From NCBI RefSeq assembly GCF_003814515.1, contig NZ_RKQJ01000001.1, positions 930,001 to 994,000 on the forward strand: a stretch of DNA of 64,000 nucleotides. Reading direction: 5' to 3'. A program made the translations under genes and the position numbers. Shown in pieces: positions 34,099 through 42,655 of this stretch. Source of the stretch: Salinicoccus roseus (GTDB taxonomy: Bacteria; Bacillota; Bacilli; Staphylococcales; Salinicoccaceae). The notes under the pieces were generated by a model. It made no database searches. It was not told where the DNA came from and was given only the letters and a program-made list of their open reading frames with translations. The stretch's first letter is position 1, and each line of letters starts with the position of its first letter.

Positions 34099-34866
34099 CT
34101 ATTTGACCTTGCTTGTTATCCTTCCGTATAAATAGCTGATGATCGTCGGGTGGGACCAGATTGCACTCTCCTGTGTCATCGGCTGCTTCACCTCATAATC
34201 ATCATCCAGAACAGAGCCGATGATCTTGTTGTAGTCCATCATGGCATAAGCTTCCTGCAGATGTGAGTAGGTCAGAAAGTTATCTGCCTGCGTCAATTCA
34301 ATCACCTTCTGGTCCAGCACCTCGCCGGAGTCTATCCCTTCATCCACGAAATGCGTCGTCACACCCGCCAGTCCCGGATCACCATTATAGAGCGCCCAGT
34401 AGCCCCCGTGCACCCCTCGATATTTCGGTGTGATGCCGACATGGACATTCACAAACTTCGCGTCCGTCGAGCGCAGAATATCCCCTTTAATGATCGGCGT
34501 CCCATTGATGATGACCAGATCCGGATCCACTTCCCGTATCCGTTGCTTCATCTCTTCGGAGTTCACCGAAGCCACACGAACCACCTTGTCTTCAGGTATA
34601 TCCGTATCATCCAGCCCGTACTTCTTCTGTATCTCATCGATTCTTGACGCTGCTTCCTTCTTCAAGTAGGTTTTGGAGTATATTGAAAAGATAATTTGAC
34701 CCAGCACTTTAAACAGACCCAGCCGTTTGATCCTCCGCTTTAGAAAGACCATCCTGGAATCCTCCCCGACAACGACCACTTCTTCAACAGGATACGCCTT
34801 GACTACATTGTTGTATATATAGCTCGAACTGACATCCAAGGTGCAGATCATCATTATCCTTTTCAT
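34099..34866 (-). CDS. formyltransferase-family protein with intact N-x-H...D active site
   Basis: 255 residues with the formyl transferase N-terminal fold. It contains LVIINGTPIIKGDIL, then KFVNVHVGITPKYRGVHGGYWAL (Asn140, His142) and THFVDEGIDSGEVLDQ (Asp179). This is the complete catalytic triad of Fmt-like and amino-sugar formyltransferases. The C-terminal Fmt domain is missing. It overlaps the deacetylase gene by one base (TAATG-type junction), so it is translated from the same messenger. It is a likely N-formyltransferase for the 4-amino-4,6-dideoxy sugar of locus 1. Confidence 0.87.
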   Translation of the reverse strand: MKRIMMICTLDVSSSYIYNNVVKAYPVEEVVVVGEDSRMVFLKRRIKRLGLFKVLGQIIFSIYSKTYLKKEAASRIDEIQKKYGLDDTDIPEDKVVRVASVNSEEMKQRIREVDPDLVIINGTPIIKGDILRSTDAKFVNVHVGITPKYRGVHGGYWALYNGDPGLAGVTTHFVDEGIDSGEVLDQKVIELTQADNFLTYSHLQEAYAMMDYNKIIGSVLDDDYEVKQPMTQESAIWSHPTIISYLYGRITSKVK

Positions 34867-35837
34867 TACGCCCTCACCTTTTCCACATAGGATTCCATGC
34901 TTTCCGAACTGAAACCGTATTTCTTCTCCAGCATTTTAAAATGATTGATGATATCCTCTAAAAATCGAAAGTTCTCCTCCGGAGATATCGAGAAATTATG
35001 CGGATGCCACCAGAGATGATAATACTTATTGTTCTTCGCTGCCTCTGTCATCTCGTTCTTTATCCGTCTCAGCTGCAGCGCCCGCAGCACCTTGGGTGTC
35101 CCATTCTGTGGCTTCAGGAAACGGCTCGCCTTTATATCGAATAGTTCTTCATAGGGAGAAGGTTGGTCATGTGTGATATTCCCCGTAATGTTCAAGTATG
35201 TGTCCACCAGCCGCATCCCCCGTATAAGATAGTTATCATGCCTTCTCGGCCTGAAGATGAGATGGTCCGGCGTCCCCCTGTAGATATCGATACCGTATTC
35301 CTTCAACAGACCGAGATAACTCCTATCGAACTGGTTCCTTGGGAACACGATGCTCCGCATCTCAATCCCCCTCTCATCCGCAATCTTTTTCGCCATCCTG
35401 AGATCATCCGTAAACTCCCGCACCGTCTGCCCATCCTCGAGGCAGTAGTAGTGTGAAAAACTATGGGTGCCGATGGTCTGATGTTTGCTGTTATTGAGTT
35501 CCTCCACCACTTCGCTTGCAAAGAAGACTCCTTCCAGAAAATTGTCCTCTTCGATCACATGTCTGAAGTTGAAGTAGTTATCCAGTTCCCGCCTCTTATA
35601 TTCCGGTTTGTCTATTTGGGGGATGAGCGCGTTTAACCGCTTCGAGTCCTCCAACATCAGAAAGCCCACCGTCGACCAACTGACCTTGATTTCATTCTCA
35701 TCAAATATCTCGATCATCTTTGAAGCGATATCACGCACCTGGTTGAACCGTTCGAATTCCTTATCATAGTCCGTAATCCCCAAATATCCCCAATACAACT
35801 CAAAATCCAACGAGATGATAAACGTACCGTTCTTCAT
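34866..35837 (-). CDS. polysaccharide deacetylase-family protein
   Basis: 323 residues with a NodB-type fold. The first catalytic motif is ISLDFELYWG (the D-x-E variant of TFDDG), and the metal-binding motif GTHSFSHYYCLE supplies H-x3-H. Further segments are SIVFPRNQFDRSYLGLLKEYGI and HLWWHPHNFS. There is no signal peptide, so it acts in the cytoplasm or at the membrane face, unlike secreted chitin deacetylases. AGAGGTGTCGT precedes the ATG at 35837. It is the first gene of the leftward transcription unit. Confidence 0.88.
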   Translation of the reverse strand: MKNGTFIISLDFELYWGYLGITDYDKEFERFNQVRDIASKMIEIFDENEIKVSWSTVGFLMLEDSKRLNALIPQIDKPEYKRRELDNYFNFRHVIEEDNFLEGVFFASEVVEELNNSKHQTIGTHSFSHYYCLEDGQTVREFTDDLRMAKKIADERGIEMRSIVFPRNQFDRSYLGLLKEYGIDIYRGTPDHLIFRPRRHDNYLIRGMRLVDTYLNITGNITHDQPSPYEELFDIKASRFLKPQNGTPKVLRALQLRRIKNEMTEAAKNNKYYHLWWHPHNFSISPEENFRFLEDIINHFKMLEKKYGFSSESMESYVEKVRA

Positions 35838-35964
35838 ACGACACCTCTATTCTGTTTTATAACTCTTATACATCTTCCTTCCAAATGTCTTGTCACCTTG
35901 TCAATCAATTAAAACTAAAAGATGCTTCAATTTTTCTACCCATTAGCTTAGACTCGAGTTTTCC

Positions 35965-35987
35965 AATAAATTCATGTTTTCCTACCC
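35965..35987 (-). repeat. 23-bp leader element, copy 2
   Basis: Identical to 30029-30051 and likewise separated by exactly 127 nt from a start codon (ATG of the deacetylase at 35837). It lies in the leader downstream of the promoter and terminator at 36.1-36.2 kb. The gene-free stretch 35838-36300 holds only this element, the terminator, the promoter and AT-rich sequence. Confidence 0.75.
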
Positions 35988-36090
35988 TACTTCATACATT
36001 TACATGCACCCTCATACATAATCTTACAAGTTAATAATTCTATTACCTTCTCCTATTAATCACCCCCTTTAATGGTCGTAAATTCCTTAT

Positions 36091-36124
36091 AAAAAAACCC
36101 AATCAAACTGCGCGCAGATGATTG
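36091..36124 (-). terminator. terminator or attenuator in the leader of polysaccharide locus 1
   Basis: On the minus strand CAATCA...TGATTG encloses CTG-CGCG-CAG and is followed by GG and seven T. It lies about 70 nt downstream of the promoter at 36195-36223 and about 255 nt upstream of the first gene, with no minus-strand gene ending before it. That placement suits conditional termination. A leftover terminator of an IS-disrupted gene is the alternative. Confidence 0.75.
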
Positions 36125-36194
36125 AGTGACATGATGTATAAATTTTATTATCCTATCAGTAAATTAACTGGTAAGCTCCCGCATAGTTTAATCC

Positions 36195-36223
36195 AATATA
36201 ACATGAATTTTATTATTTTGTAA
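36195..36223 (-). promoter_or_regulatory. promoter of polysaccharide locus 1 (conserved with 31674-31702)
   Basis: TTACAA (36218-36223), 17 nt, TATATT (36195-36200) on the minus strand. About 45 bp, including AGAATATT upstream and AATTCATGT in the spacer, match the capA promoter. Confidence 0.6.
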
Positions 36224-36314
36224 TATTCTAACAAAATTTTCTTGAACTAAAACTTTTCTCTTCGGTAAACTTGGCAAGAAAAGAGTCTAGTACCGTTTTT
36301 GCGCTATCAAATCC

Positions 36315-36975
36315 ATGATAGATTTCTTTGTTATTAGAATATACCATGGTTCATATTGCACAGTCTGTTACTTTATCGACGACTTGCGGCGCAGCCACAG
36401 TGATAATCGTCTGGATAAAGGTTACGACCGCCTAACACACCCACCGGGAGAAACCCAAGTCGACTTTGGCACGATGGAGACCGTACAGGATGGCGAGTTC
36501 GTCGATGTCCACACCTTGGTCATCTCGTTCCCCTACAGTAACGCCGCAGTGCCGTCCCCCAGCCGGGTAAGAACCAGGTATGTTTCCTACACGGGCTAAA
36601 AATATTATTCCATCAGTGCGACGGTGTGCCGAAACGGATCCGGATCGATAATCTGACAACGGCTGTCAAGAAAATCCGATCCCGGTTTGGCGAAGCTGAA
36701 TTGACAGATGCCTTCATCTAGTTCCAGAACCATTACGGCTTCGAGGTCCAGGTGTGCAACCCGTGCAGTGGGCACGAGAAAGGCAGTGTAGAAAACAAGG
36801 TGGGCTACATCCGTCACAACTTCTTCAGTGCCTCCCCGGTGATGGAGAGTTTCGAGCAGCTGACAGAGATATTACACTCACAGCTTGTGCTAGACCGAAG
36901 TCGCCTGCATTATGAGAAGAATGTGTCCATTGAAACGCTTTGGAACGATGAACAGCACCATCTGTTGTATCTACC
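36315..36975 (+). pseudogene. IS21-family transposase (istA) remnant
   Basis: Several disconnected reading frames match the IstA DDE domain. The first is PPGETQVDFGTMETVQDGEFVDVHTLVISFPYSN. Next, at about 36610-36720, comes CDGVPKRIRIDNLTTAVKKI and an in-frame TAG, and finally FQNHYGFEVQVCNPCSGHEKGSVENKVGYIRHN and SFEQLTEIL. Frameshifts, a stop and a missing N-terminus show it is dead. It is truncated on the right by an IS30 relic at about 36976. Confidence 0.85.
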
Positions 36976-37446
36976 AACGACAAACTATCCCACTTTCAAT
37001 GAAGAGTTCGGTCATCACGCTAGTTGAGCGTCTGTCAAAAGCCATCATCAAATTAAAACCCAAAGGCAGAACCCCACTGGGTATTGATTCTGCCATTAAT
37101 ACATGGTGTTAAAAGATGCCTAGAAACCTATTCAAATCCATCACCTTCGATTGTGGCAAGGAGTTCTCCAACTGACAGTCAATGAGCAATCGAAATGATC
37201 TATCCATCTACTTTGCCGATCCGGGCACACCATCACATTAGGGATTAAACGAACATTCCAACGGCTTGCTCAGAAGAGATGGCCTGCCTAAAAATATGGA
37301 TTTCAACACGGTCGACCAAGCTTTTATCTCATCGGTTGCCGCCAGAAGGAAACATATCCCAAGAAAATCATTGAACTATCGTACACCATTGGAAGTCTTT
37401 TTGGGTTACATGGGTGAGAAAGAACTGTCTAGCTTATTTTGACAAA
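36976..37446 (+). pseudogene. IS30-family element relic, right half
   Basis: The nucleotide sequence follows the intact IS30 copy (58.65-59.18 kb) from the ACTATCC..TTCAA.GAAGA.TT region to the right end CTAGCTTATTTTGACAAACG, with an internal deletion of about 55 bp and several stops and frameshifts. Recognisable pieces are TLVERLSKAIIKLKPKGRT, FKSITFDCGKEFSN, LNEHSNGLLRRDGLP and the C-terminus ELSSLF. The left half is missing. It replaces the 3' end of the IstA relic. Confidence 0.85.
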
Positions 37447-37457
37447 CGAAACCTCAT

Positions 37458-37504
37458 AAAAAATGAGCGTACCCTTAACGATTTAAAGTGAGTGATACGC
37501 TCAT
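37458..37504 (-). terminator. terminator of the PNPOx-like gene
   Basis: ATGAGCGTA and TACGCTCAT form a perfect 9-bp outer stem. On the minus strand it is followed by TTTTTTATG. It lies 54 bp after the gene. Confidence 0.75.
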
Positions 37505-37557
37505 CTTATTATTCCTGAAAGTTTCATCCAGGTTTTTTGATTGTTCAGTTTACCGCC

Positions 37558-37938
37558 TTATTCCTGCACTGCTTCCACCAGCTTCACTTTCTGCACCACA
37601 ACTTTCAGCATTACTACATCATCAGCCACCGCAAACAAGCCCTTCTCCCACTGCAGCCAATCCACACCCTCCTGATCATCCACCACTTTGGTCTCACCGA
37701 CAATATCTAGGTAGTTCCCACTCCCTTCATCTCCACCTAATGTGATGTCGATTATAGGGTCGTGCTCGATGCCTCTTATAATCAGGGAGTTCTTTTTTGT
37801 TTCAGTGTATAGTGCATAATCCTTTATATAGAAAGTCATATATTCTCTGAGTGTGGGACTGACTAATGTTGACATGGTACCTGCTTTGGACATCTGGAGG
37901 ATCAGATCAATCTCGTCCATCAATTTTTCGGTTTCCAT
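37558..37938 (-). CDS. pyridoxamine 5'-phosphate oxidase-family (FMN-binding split-barrel) protein
   Basis: 126 residues with a split-barrel pattern: AGTMSTLVSPTLREYMTFYIKDYALYTETKKNSLIIRGIEHDPIIDITLGG, then NYLDIVGETKVVDDQEGVDWLQ. This matches small PNPOx-like proteins that bind FMN or F420 and have mostly unknown substrates. AGAGGTGATATATAG precedes the ATG at 37938. It is isolated between IS relics on the left and the GntR operon on the right, in sequence of intermediate GC. Confidence 0.72.
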   Translation of the reverse strand: METEKLMDEIDLILQMSKAGTMSTLVSPTLREYMTFYIKDYALYTETKKNSLIIRGIEHDPIIDITLGGDEGSGNYLDIVGETKVVDDQEGVDWLQWEKGLFAVADDVVMLKVVVQKVKLVEAVQE

Positions 37939-38199
37939 CTATATATCACCTCTTGTTTAAAAGATAAGCCTTTATTGGTTAGAGAAGCAATAGCAGTTTT
38001 GAAAAATAAAACCATTTCCTCATTAAATCCCATTGAAGTTAAGAAGAGCTCGCTCGAACAATACCGATCAACATTTCACTTACAAGATTTAATATCTTTG
38101 GCATGGAAGTTCTGTACTTTTCTCAGCTCATTAGATTCCACATTATATGGTAAAATATGAGTATAATATCAATATAAATATCAAAGGTGGGGACTCATT

Positions 38200-38919
38200 G
38201 TGCCATTAGATTATACAAATTCTATACCATTATATGTACAATTAAAGGAAAAAATTGAAGGAAAAATCATGGACGGGACTTATTCAGGAAAAGTACCCAG
38301 TGAACGAGAACTTATGGACGAGTTTTACATCAGCCGAAGTACGGTTCGTCATGCTATCGATGCCCTTGTACGAGAAGGTAGTCTTGTGAAAAAACCGGGT
38401 AAAGGGACATTTGTCGCTGTCAAACCCATTAATGACTGGCTTGGGATCCTTAGCAGTACGACTGAGACCATACAAAATATGAATATGAGACCCGGGGCAA
38501 AGTTGATTAAGTCCCGTACTCTGACTTTGCCCGCTTACTTGCAAAAGATTACAGGGCTGACTGAAGCAGTTCATATCAAACGTATACGTTTTGCTGACAA
38601 CATTCCAATCGGTATAGAGAATAATTATTATCCTGTGCAACTTGGTGAGAAAATCATACAATACGATTTGAATAAAGCAACATTATACGATTTACTTGAA
38701 AAGGAGCTTGGTATCATGTCTATTGAGGCTGCTCAGACTATCAGAGCAGACCAAGTTAAAAAAACAGATGCCAAATTGTTGAAAGTTCCCTCTAACACAA
38801 GCACGCTCATTGCTGAGAGGAAGCTTGTTGATATGAGAGGTGACTTCATAGAATATGAACATGCCGCTTACAGGTCAGATATGTACTCCTTTAATATAAA
38901 ACTCTCCAGAAAGAAATAA
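38200..38919 (+). CDS. GntR-family regulator with UTRA domain
   Basis: 239 residues. The GntR winged helix is at 1-70 (SIPLYVQLKEKIEGKIMDG, KVPSERELMDEFYISRSTVRHAIDALVREGSLVKKPGKGTFV) and the UTRA domain follows (VHIKRIRFADNIPIGIENNYYP, LIAERKLVDMRGDFIEYEHAAYRSDMYSF). The start is GTG 38200 after AAAGGTGGGG. It is followed in the same direction by the transporter-amidohydrolase operon, which it very likely controls, perhaps through the ACTGGT...ACCAGT inverted repeat at 38978-39013. The ligand is probably the amidohydrolase substrate or product. Confidence 0.9.
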   Translation: MPLDYTNSIPLYVQLKEKIEGKIMDGTYSGKVPSERELMDEFYISRSTVRHAIDALVREGSLVKKPGKGTFVAVKPINDWLGILSSTTETIQNMNMRPGAKLIKSRTLTLPAYLQKITGLTEAVHIKRIRFADNIPIGIENNYYPVQLGEKIIQYDLNKATLYDLLEKELGIMSIEAAQTIRADQVKKTDAKLLKVPSNTSTLIAERKLVDMRGDFIEYEHAAYRSDMYSFNIKLSRKK

Positions 38920-38977
38920 ATTACGTGAGCCCAGCTACTATCCTTCAATTCAAATATATTTTTTATTATATTATTCA

Positions 38978-39013
38978 ACTGGTACGGACGTTCCAACCAT
39001 GTTGTGAACCAGT
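38978..39013. promoter_or_regulatory. inverted repeat upstream of the transporter gene, candidate GntR operator
   Basis: ACTGGT (38978-38983) and ACCAGT (39008-39013) form a perfect 6-bp inverted repeat with a 24-bp centre. It lies in the 178-bp gap between the GntR gene and the transporter. ACTGGT/ACCAGT half-sites are common for GntR/HutC-group regulators, although usually closer together. Confidence 0.4.
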
Positions 39014-39097
39014 CATTTCCTAATTAATATAAAATATGCAACCAAAATTTTCGAGAGTTTAAAATATTTTAATGTCTGTATTGAAGGAGGAAGGAAT

Positions 39098-40504
39098 ATG
39101 AATTTTATGATAGCGTTTGGTCTCGCCAGCATCATGCTTACTATAGGCCTGATTATAAGAACAAAAGTCGGGCTTATTAGAAATATGTTAGTCCCTGCTA
39201 GTGTGATTGGAGGTATCATTGGTCTCATCGTGATGAATACTGGTCTCATCACTGCGGTGGAATCCGATATGTTCATACAGATTGTTACCTTATTATTCAC
39301 GGTAACATTCATATCCGTCGGGTTGACAAGTAATCCAAGATCTAAAAATACCGCTTCTGACGGAAAAACTGTCGCACGGGGCGCAGTGGGTATGGGCTTC
39401 ACATGGAACATACTCTACGCATTGGCACCTGCGGTTGGAGTTGTTATACTTTTTCTGATTGGCGGTTATTTTGGAATGGATTACGTTTACGGACTGCTCA
39501 TACCCTTCGCTTTTGCACAGGGTCCGGGTCAGGCTGCAACATTTGGTGCAATCATGGATAATCAGTATGGTATTGCTGATGCAGCCACTATTGGACTAAC
39601 ATTTGCAGCTATAGGTTTCATACTTTGTTTTCTGGTCGGTGTACCGCTTGCTAGGTACGGTATCAAAAAAGGGCTGGCTAAAAATATGGAATCAAGAAAT
39701 ATTGAAGGTTCTGTCATACGGGGATACTACAAAGATGAAGAAGAAAGACCTTCACTCGGTAAAGAGACAATGTACAGCGGCAACTTGGATACGATGACAT
39801 TCCATTTCGCAATTATTGGCATCTGCTTCATGCTTGCTCTTGGCTTAGCTGAACTCTTTTCCTACATACCTGGCATAGGGCCGACAATCAGCGGTATGCT
39901 TTTCATATTCGGTATGGTGGCTGGCTATTTGGTCAAATTTATAATGAAGAAACTAAAAGTTGAGCATATGCTTAACAATACTTTCCAGTCCAAGATTACA
40001 GGCTGGTCTACTGATTATCTTATTGTTGCCTCATTCATGGGTGTGCCCTTCAGTGTCATTGGCGCCTGGATTGTACCGATTAGTATTATGTCGATTATCG
40101 TGATGCTGCTCAGCCTTGGCATCTGCATCTACTTCGGTCAGCGCTTTGGGGCAGGCAATGATTTTGAAAGAACATTGGGCCTGTACGGGACATCTATGGG
40201 CACAGTACCAAGTGGAATTGCTCTAGTCAGAATTGTCGACCCTTCACTCAGGTCTCCGACTGCAGTTGAGCTCGGGTTAATGAACCTGCCAATGATGACT
40301 TCTTACGTCACTCTGGCTACCATAATGGCCATTGCCTCAGGTGCATTATCACTCTGGACAGGGGTATTATTACTGCTGGCTCCGATTCCCGTATATCTAC
40401 TAGTCATGAAGATTTCACGTGCCTGGGGCCCTAAAACATATATGATCAAAACAGAACATTCAAAAGAATTGAATAACGTGGGAAGTGCACATCAAAATTT
40501 TTAA
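39098..40504 (+). CDS. GltS-like sodium:glutamate symporter-family transporter
   Basis: 468 residues and about 11-12 membrane helices of the ESS/GltS family. Two-fold repeated features are visible: MLVPASVIGGIIGLIV with GLTSNPRSK, PFAFAQGPGQAATFG, and later GLYGTSMGTVPSGIALVRIVDP. GltS transports glutamate with Na+; this member is longer than classical GltS (about 400 aa) and its partner is an amidohydrolase, so another carboxylate or amide compound is likely. GGAGGAAGGAAT precedes the ATG at 39098. The amidohydrolase follows after 15 bp in the same operon. Confidence 0.87.
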   Translation: MNFMIAFGLASIMLTIGLIIRTKVGLIRNMLVPASVIGGIIGLIVMNTGLITAVESDMFIQIVTLLFTVTFISVGLTSNPRSKNTASDGKTVARGAVGMGFTWNILYALAPAVGVVILFLIGGYFGMDYVYGLLIPFAFAQGPGQAATFGAIMDNQYGIADAATIGLTFAAIGFILCFLVGVPLARYGIKKGLAKNMESRNIEGSVIRGYYKDEEERPSLGKETMYSGNLDTMTFHFAIIGICFMLALGLAELFSYIPGIGPTISGMLFIFGMVAGYLVKFIMKKLKVEHMLNNTFQSKITGWSTDYLIVASFMGVPFSVIGAWIVPISIMSIIVMLLSLGICIYFGQRFGAGNDFERTLGLYGTSMGTVPSGIALVRIVDPSLRSPTAVELGLMNLPMMTSYVTLATIMAIASGALSLWTGVLLLLAPIPVYLLVMKISRAWGPKTYMIKTEHSKELNNVGSAHQNF

Positions 40505-40519
40505 AGGAGTTTTTTAGGA

Positions 40520-42115
40520 ATGAAAAAGCTGTTTTATAACGGAGACATCATCACAATGGAACATGATTCGAATCAAACTGCAGGAGTTCTTGTTGAAGAT
40601 GGGTTAATCAAGAACGTTCTAAGAGAAGAGGAAACTACGTCATACCTCAAAGGTTCGGATGTTGAAAAGGTTGATCTTCAAGGAAAAACTTTACTGCCAG
40701 CTTTTATCGATCCCCACAGCCACCTTTCAATGATGGGACCAATGTCACTACTCGCAGATCTCAAGGGCTGTGGAAACTTTGAAGATATACAGAACATGCT
40801 AAAGGAATACATTAAAGTGAATGAAATTGAAAAAGGTGAACTGGTCGTTGGTTTCGGCTATGACCACAATTTTTTGGTGGAAGAAGCTCATCCTTTGAAA
40901 GATGTACTTAACACAGTTTCAACAGAGCATCCAATTTTGCTTGTCCATGCCTCAGGTCATATCGGTTCTGCCAATGATGCAGCATTAGAAATGGCAGGAA
41001 TTGATGAGCAAACGCCTGATCCTGAAGGCGGGATAATAGGACGTGTTGAAGGTACAAATGAACCGAATGGCTACTTGGAAGAAACACCAATCATGGCTTT
41101 ACAAAAAAAGATGTTTCAGAATAATAAAATGAATCCGATGGAGGTCCTTGCACTTGGGGAAGAAGTCTATATCAAAAATGGTATAACTACAGTGCAGGAT
41201 GGCGCGACTTCAGAGGCTACCGTCAAACTTTTCAATTCTTATTCTGACAAGTTTAAAGTAGATGTAGTAATGTATCCTCTCGTGGCTGAAAATCCAGAAA
41301 GTCTTGAAAAAAACCGCGATATGGTCGGCAGGTACAAAAGCCGCATTAAAATCGGTGGTTATAAAATGTTTCTTGATGGTTCACCGCAGGGTAAAACTGC
41401 ATGGATGACTGAACCCTATGAAGGAGAAGAGAGCTACCGTGGATATCCAAGATATCAGGATGAAGAAGTAAAGCAATATATTGAAACAGCTATAAAGGCA
41501 GATGTTCAGCTGCTGACCCACTGCAATGGGGACGCGGCGAGCGATCAGCTTCTCGAAAATTATATCACAGCACTGGAAGAATCAGATAACCCTAATAAAA
41601 ATAATTTGCGTCCGGTGATGATTCACTGTCAGACAGTCCGTAATGATCAGCTGGATAAGATGAAGGATATTGAGATGATCCCTTCTTTATTTATTTCTCA
41701 CGCCTATTATTGGGGAGACGTGCATCTTAAAAATTTCGGAGAGACTCGGGGAAACCGAATCAGTCCGGCGAAGTCCGCATTCGACCGGGGCCTGGTAGTT
41801 AACTTCCATCAAGATTCGCCTATAGTCCCCCCTGACATGCTTCACACTGTGTGGTGCGCAGTCAACAGAATTACGCGCAAGGGCGTAATTATTGGTCCTG
41901 AAGAACGTGTTTCCGTCTACGACGCGTTAAAAGCTGTGACCATCAACGCCGCTTATGCTTACTTTGAAGAGGATAGAAAAGGTAGTATAGCACCGGGTAA
42001 AATTGCAGACCTGGTCGTCTTGGATTCCAATCCGCTTAAAGTAGATAAAAGGAAGATAAAAAATATTAAGGTGTTGGAGACGATTAAAGAAGGAGAGACA
42101 ATTTACCGAGCATGA
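40520..42115 (+). CDS. YtcJ-like amidohydrolase family protein
   Basis: 531 residues of the Amidohydro_3 type. The metal motif is PAFIDPHSHLSMMG, followed by LVHASGHIGSANDAALEMAG, KMFLDGSPQGKTAWMT, LLTHCNGDAASDQLLENY and VIHCQTVRNDQLDKM. Near the C-terminus are NFHQDSPIVPPDMLHTVW and the barrel-closing KGSIAPGKIADLVVLDSNPL. The family hydrolyses amide or imide bonds of unknown natural substrates. AAAGGAGTTTTTTAGGA precedes the ATG at 40520. With the GntR regulator and the GltS-like transporter it forms a compact uptake-and-hydrolysis unit. Confidence 0.9.
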   Translation: MKKLFYNGDIITMEHDSNQTAGVLVEDGLIKNVLREEETTSYLKGSDVEKVDLQGKTLLPAFIDPHSHLSMMGPMSLLADLKGCGNFEDIQNMLKEYIKVNEIEKGELVVGFGYDHNFLVEEAHPLKDVLNTVSTEHPILLVHASGHIGSANDAALEMAGIDEQTPDPEGGIIGRVEGTNEPNGYLEETPIMALQKKMFQNNKMNPMEVLALGEEVYIKNGITTVQDGATSEATVKLFNSYSDKFKVDVVMYPLVAENPESLEKNRDMVGRYKSRIKIGGYKMFLDGSPQGKTAWMTEPYEGEESYRGYPRYQDEEVKQYIETAIKADVQLLTHCNGDAASDQLLENYITALEESDNPNKNNLRPVMIHCQTVRNDQLDKMKDIEMIPSLFISHAYYWGDVHLKNFGETRGNRISPAKSAFDRGLVVNFHQDSPIVPPDMLHTVWCAVNRITRKGVIIGPEERVSVYDALKAVTINAAYAYFEEDRKGSIAPGKIADLVVLDSNPLKVDKRKIKNIKVLETIKEGETIYRA

Positions 42116-42180
42116 AATATTGCTTTTTATATAGAGTGAAAAGCAACCATAAATCTCTGTTCATAAAATTTGATAAAAAA

Positions 42181-42225
42181 ATAATCCTTGAAGGCTAGAT
42201 ATTCTGACCTCCAAGGATTATTTTA
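42181..42225 (+). terminator. terminator of the transporter-amidohydrolase operon
   Basis: ATAATCCTTG and CAAGGATTAT form a perfect 10-bp stem around a 21-nt loop, followed by TTTTAAA. It is 65 bp after the amidohydrolase stop. Confidence 0.85.
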
Positions 42226-42239
42226 AAGGTTTTAATATT

Positions 42240-42601
42240 AACCCAATAATATATGAATATACCCAAACTTCTTAATTAATTTTGCGTAATTCTACTCCCC
42301 AAAAACTTCACTTTCTTTGATAAAATCCTTACCTCATCATACCTGAAGCCAACGGTAGTCACCATTTCTTATACACAATCCAAAAGATGTACTTTTAGCC
42401 ATTTACTAATTTGGTTTAGCCAATGATTTCCAAGTAAATATTACTCTATTTCTCCCCTCTAATGTAATACAGATTGAAGTGTTGTGAATGATGTCATCTA
42501 TATATGATTACAGTCAAGAGATATTACCGCCCTTGCCATCTTTTTTACCAGAGAGTGACAACGTATTTACCACTCAGCGTCATGTAGGTTACCACTATAT
42601 A
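42240..42601. other. AT-rich gene-poor stretch with one doubtful 45-codon ORF
   Basis: Between the operon terminator and the next terminator I see no clear gene. A 45-codon plus-strand frame at 42489-42626 starts MMSSIYDYSQEILPPLPSFL. It has no good ribosome binding site and ends inside the terminator at 42602-42648. Its tidy composition could mean a truncated transposase N-terminus, but I cannot place it in a family. Confidence 0.35.
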
Positions 42602-42648
42602 AAAAGTCCTGCAGAATCTAGTTGAGACTAAGATTAGTAGGACTTTTC
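42602..42648. terminator. bidirectional terminator
   Basis: AAAAGTCCT and AGGACTTTT outer stem with inner AATCTA/TAAGATT pairing, with A and T runs on both edges. It lies 8 bp past the minus-strand stop at 42656. Confidence 0.75.
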
Positions 42649-42655
42649 CAGTGAC

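Noticed and set aside
37975-38160. 61-codon plus-strand frame between the PNPOx-like gene and the GntR gene
   Set aside because: No ribosome binding site and no family match. It could be a transposase scrap, but the evidence is too thin to annotate.
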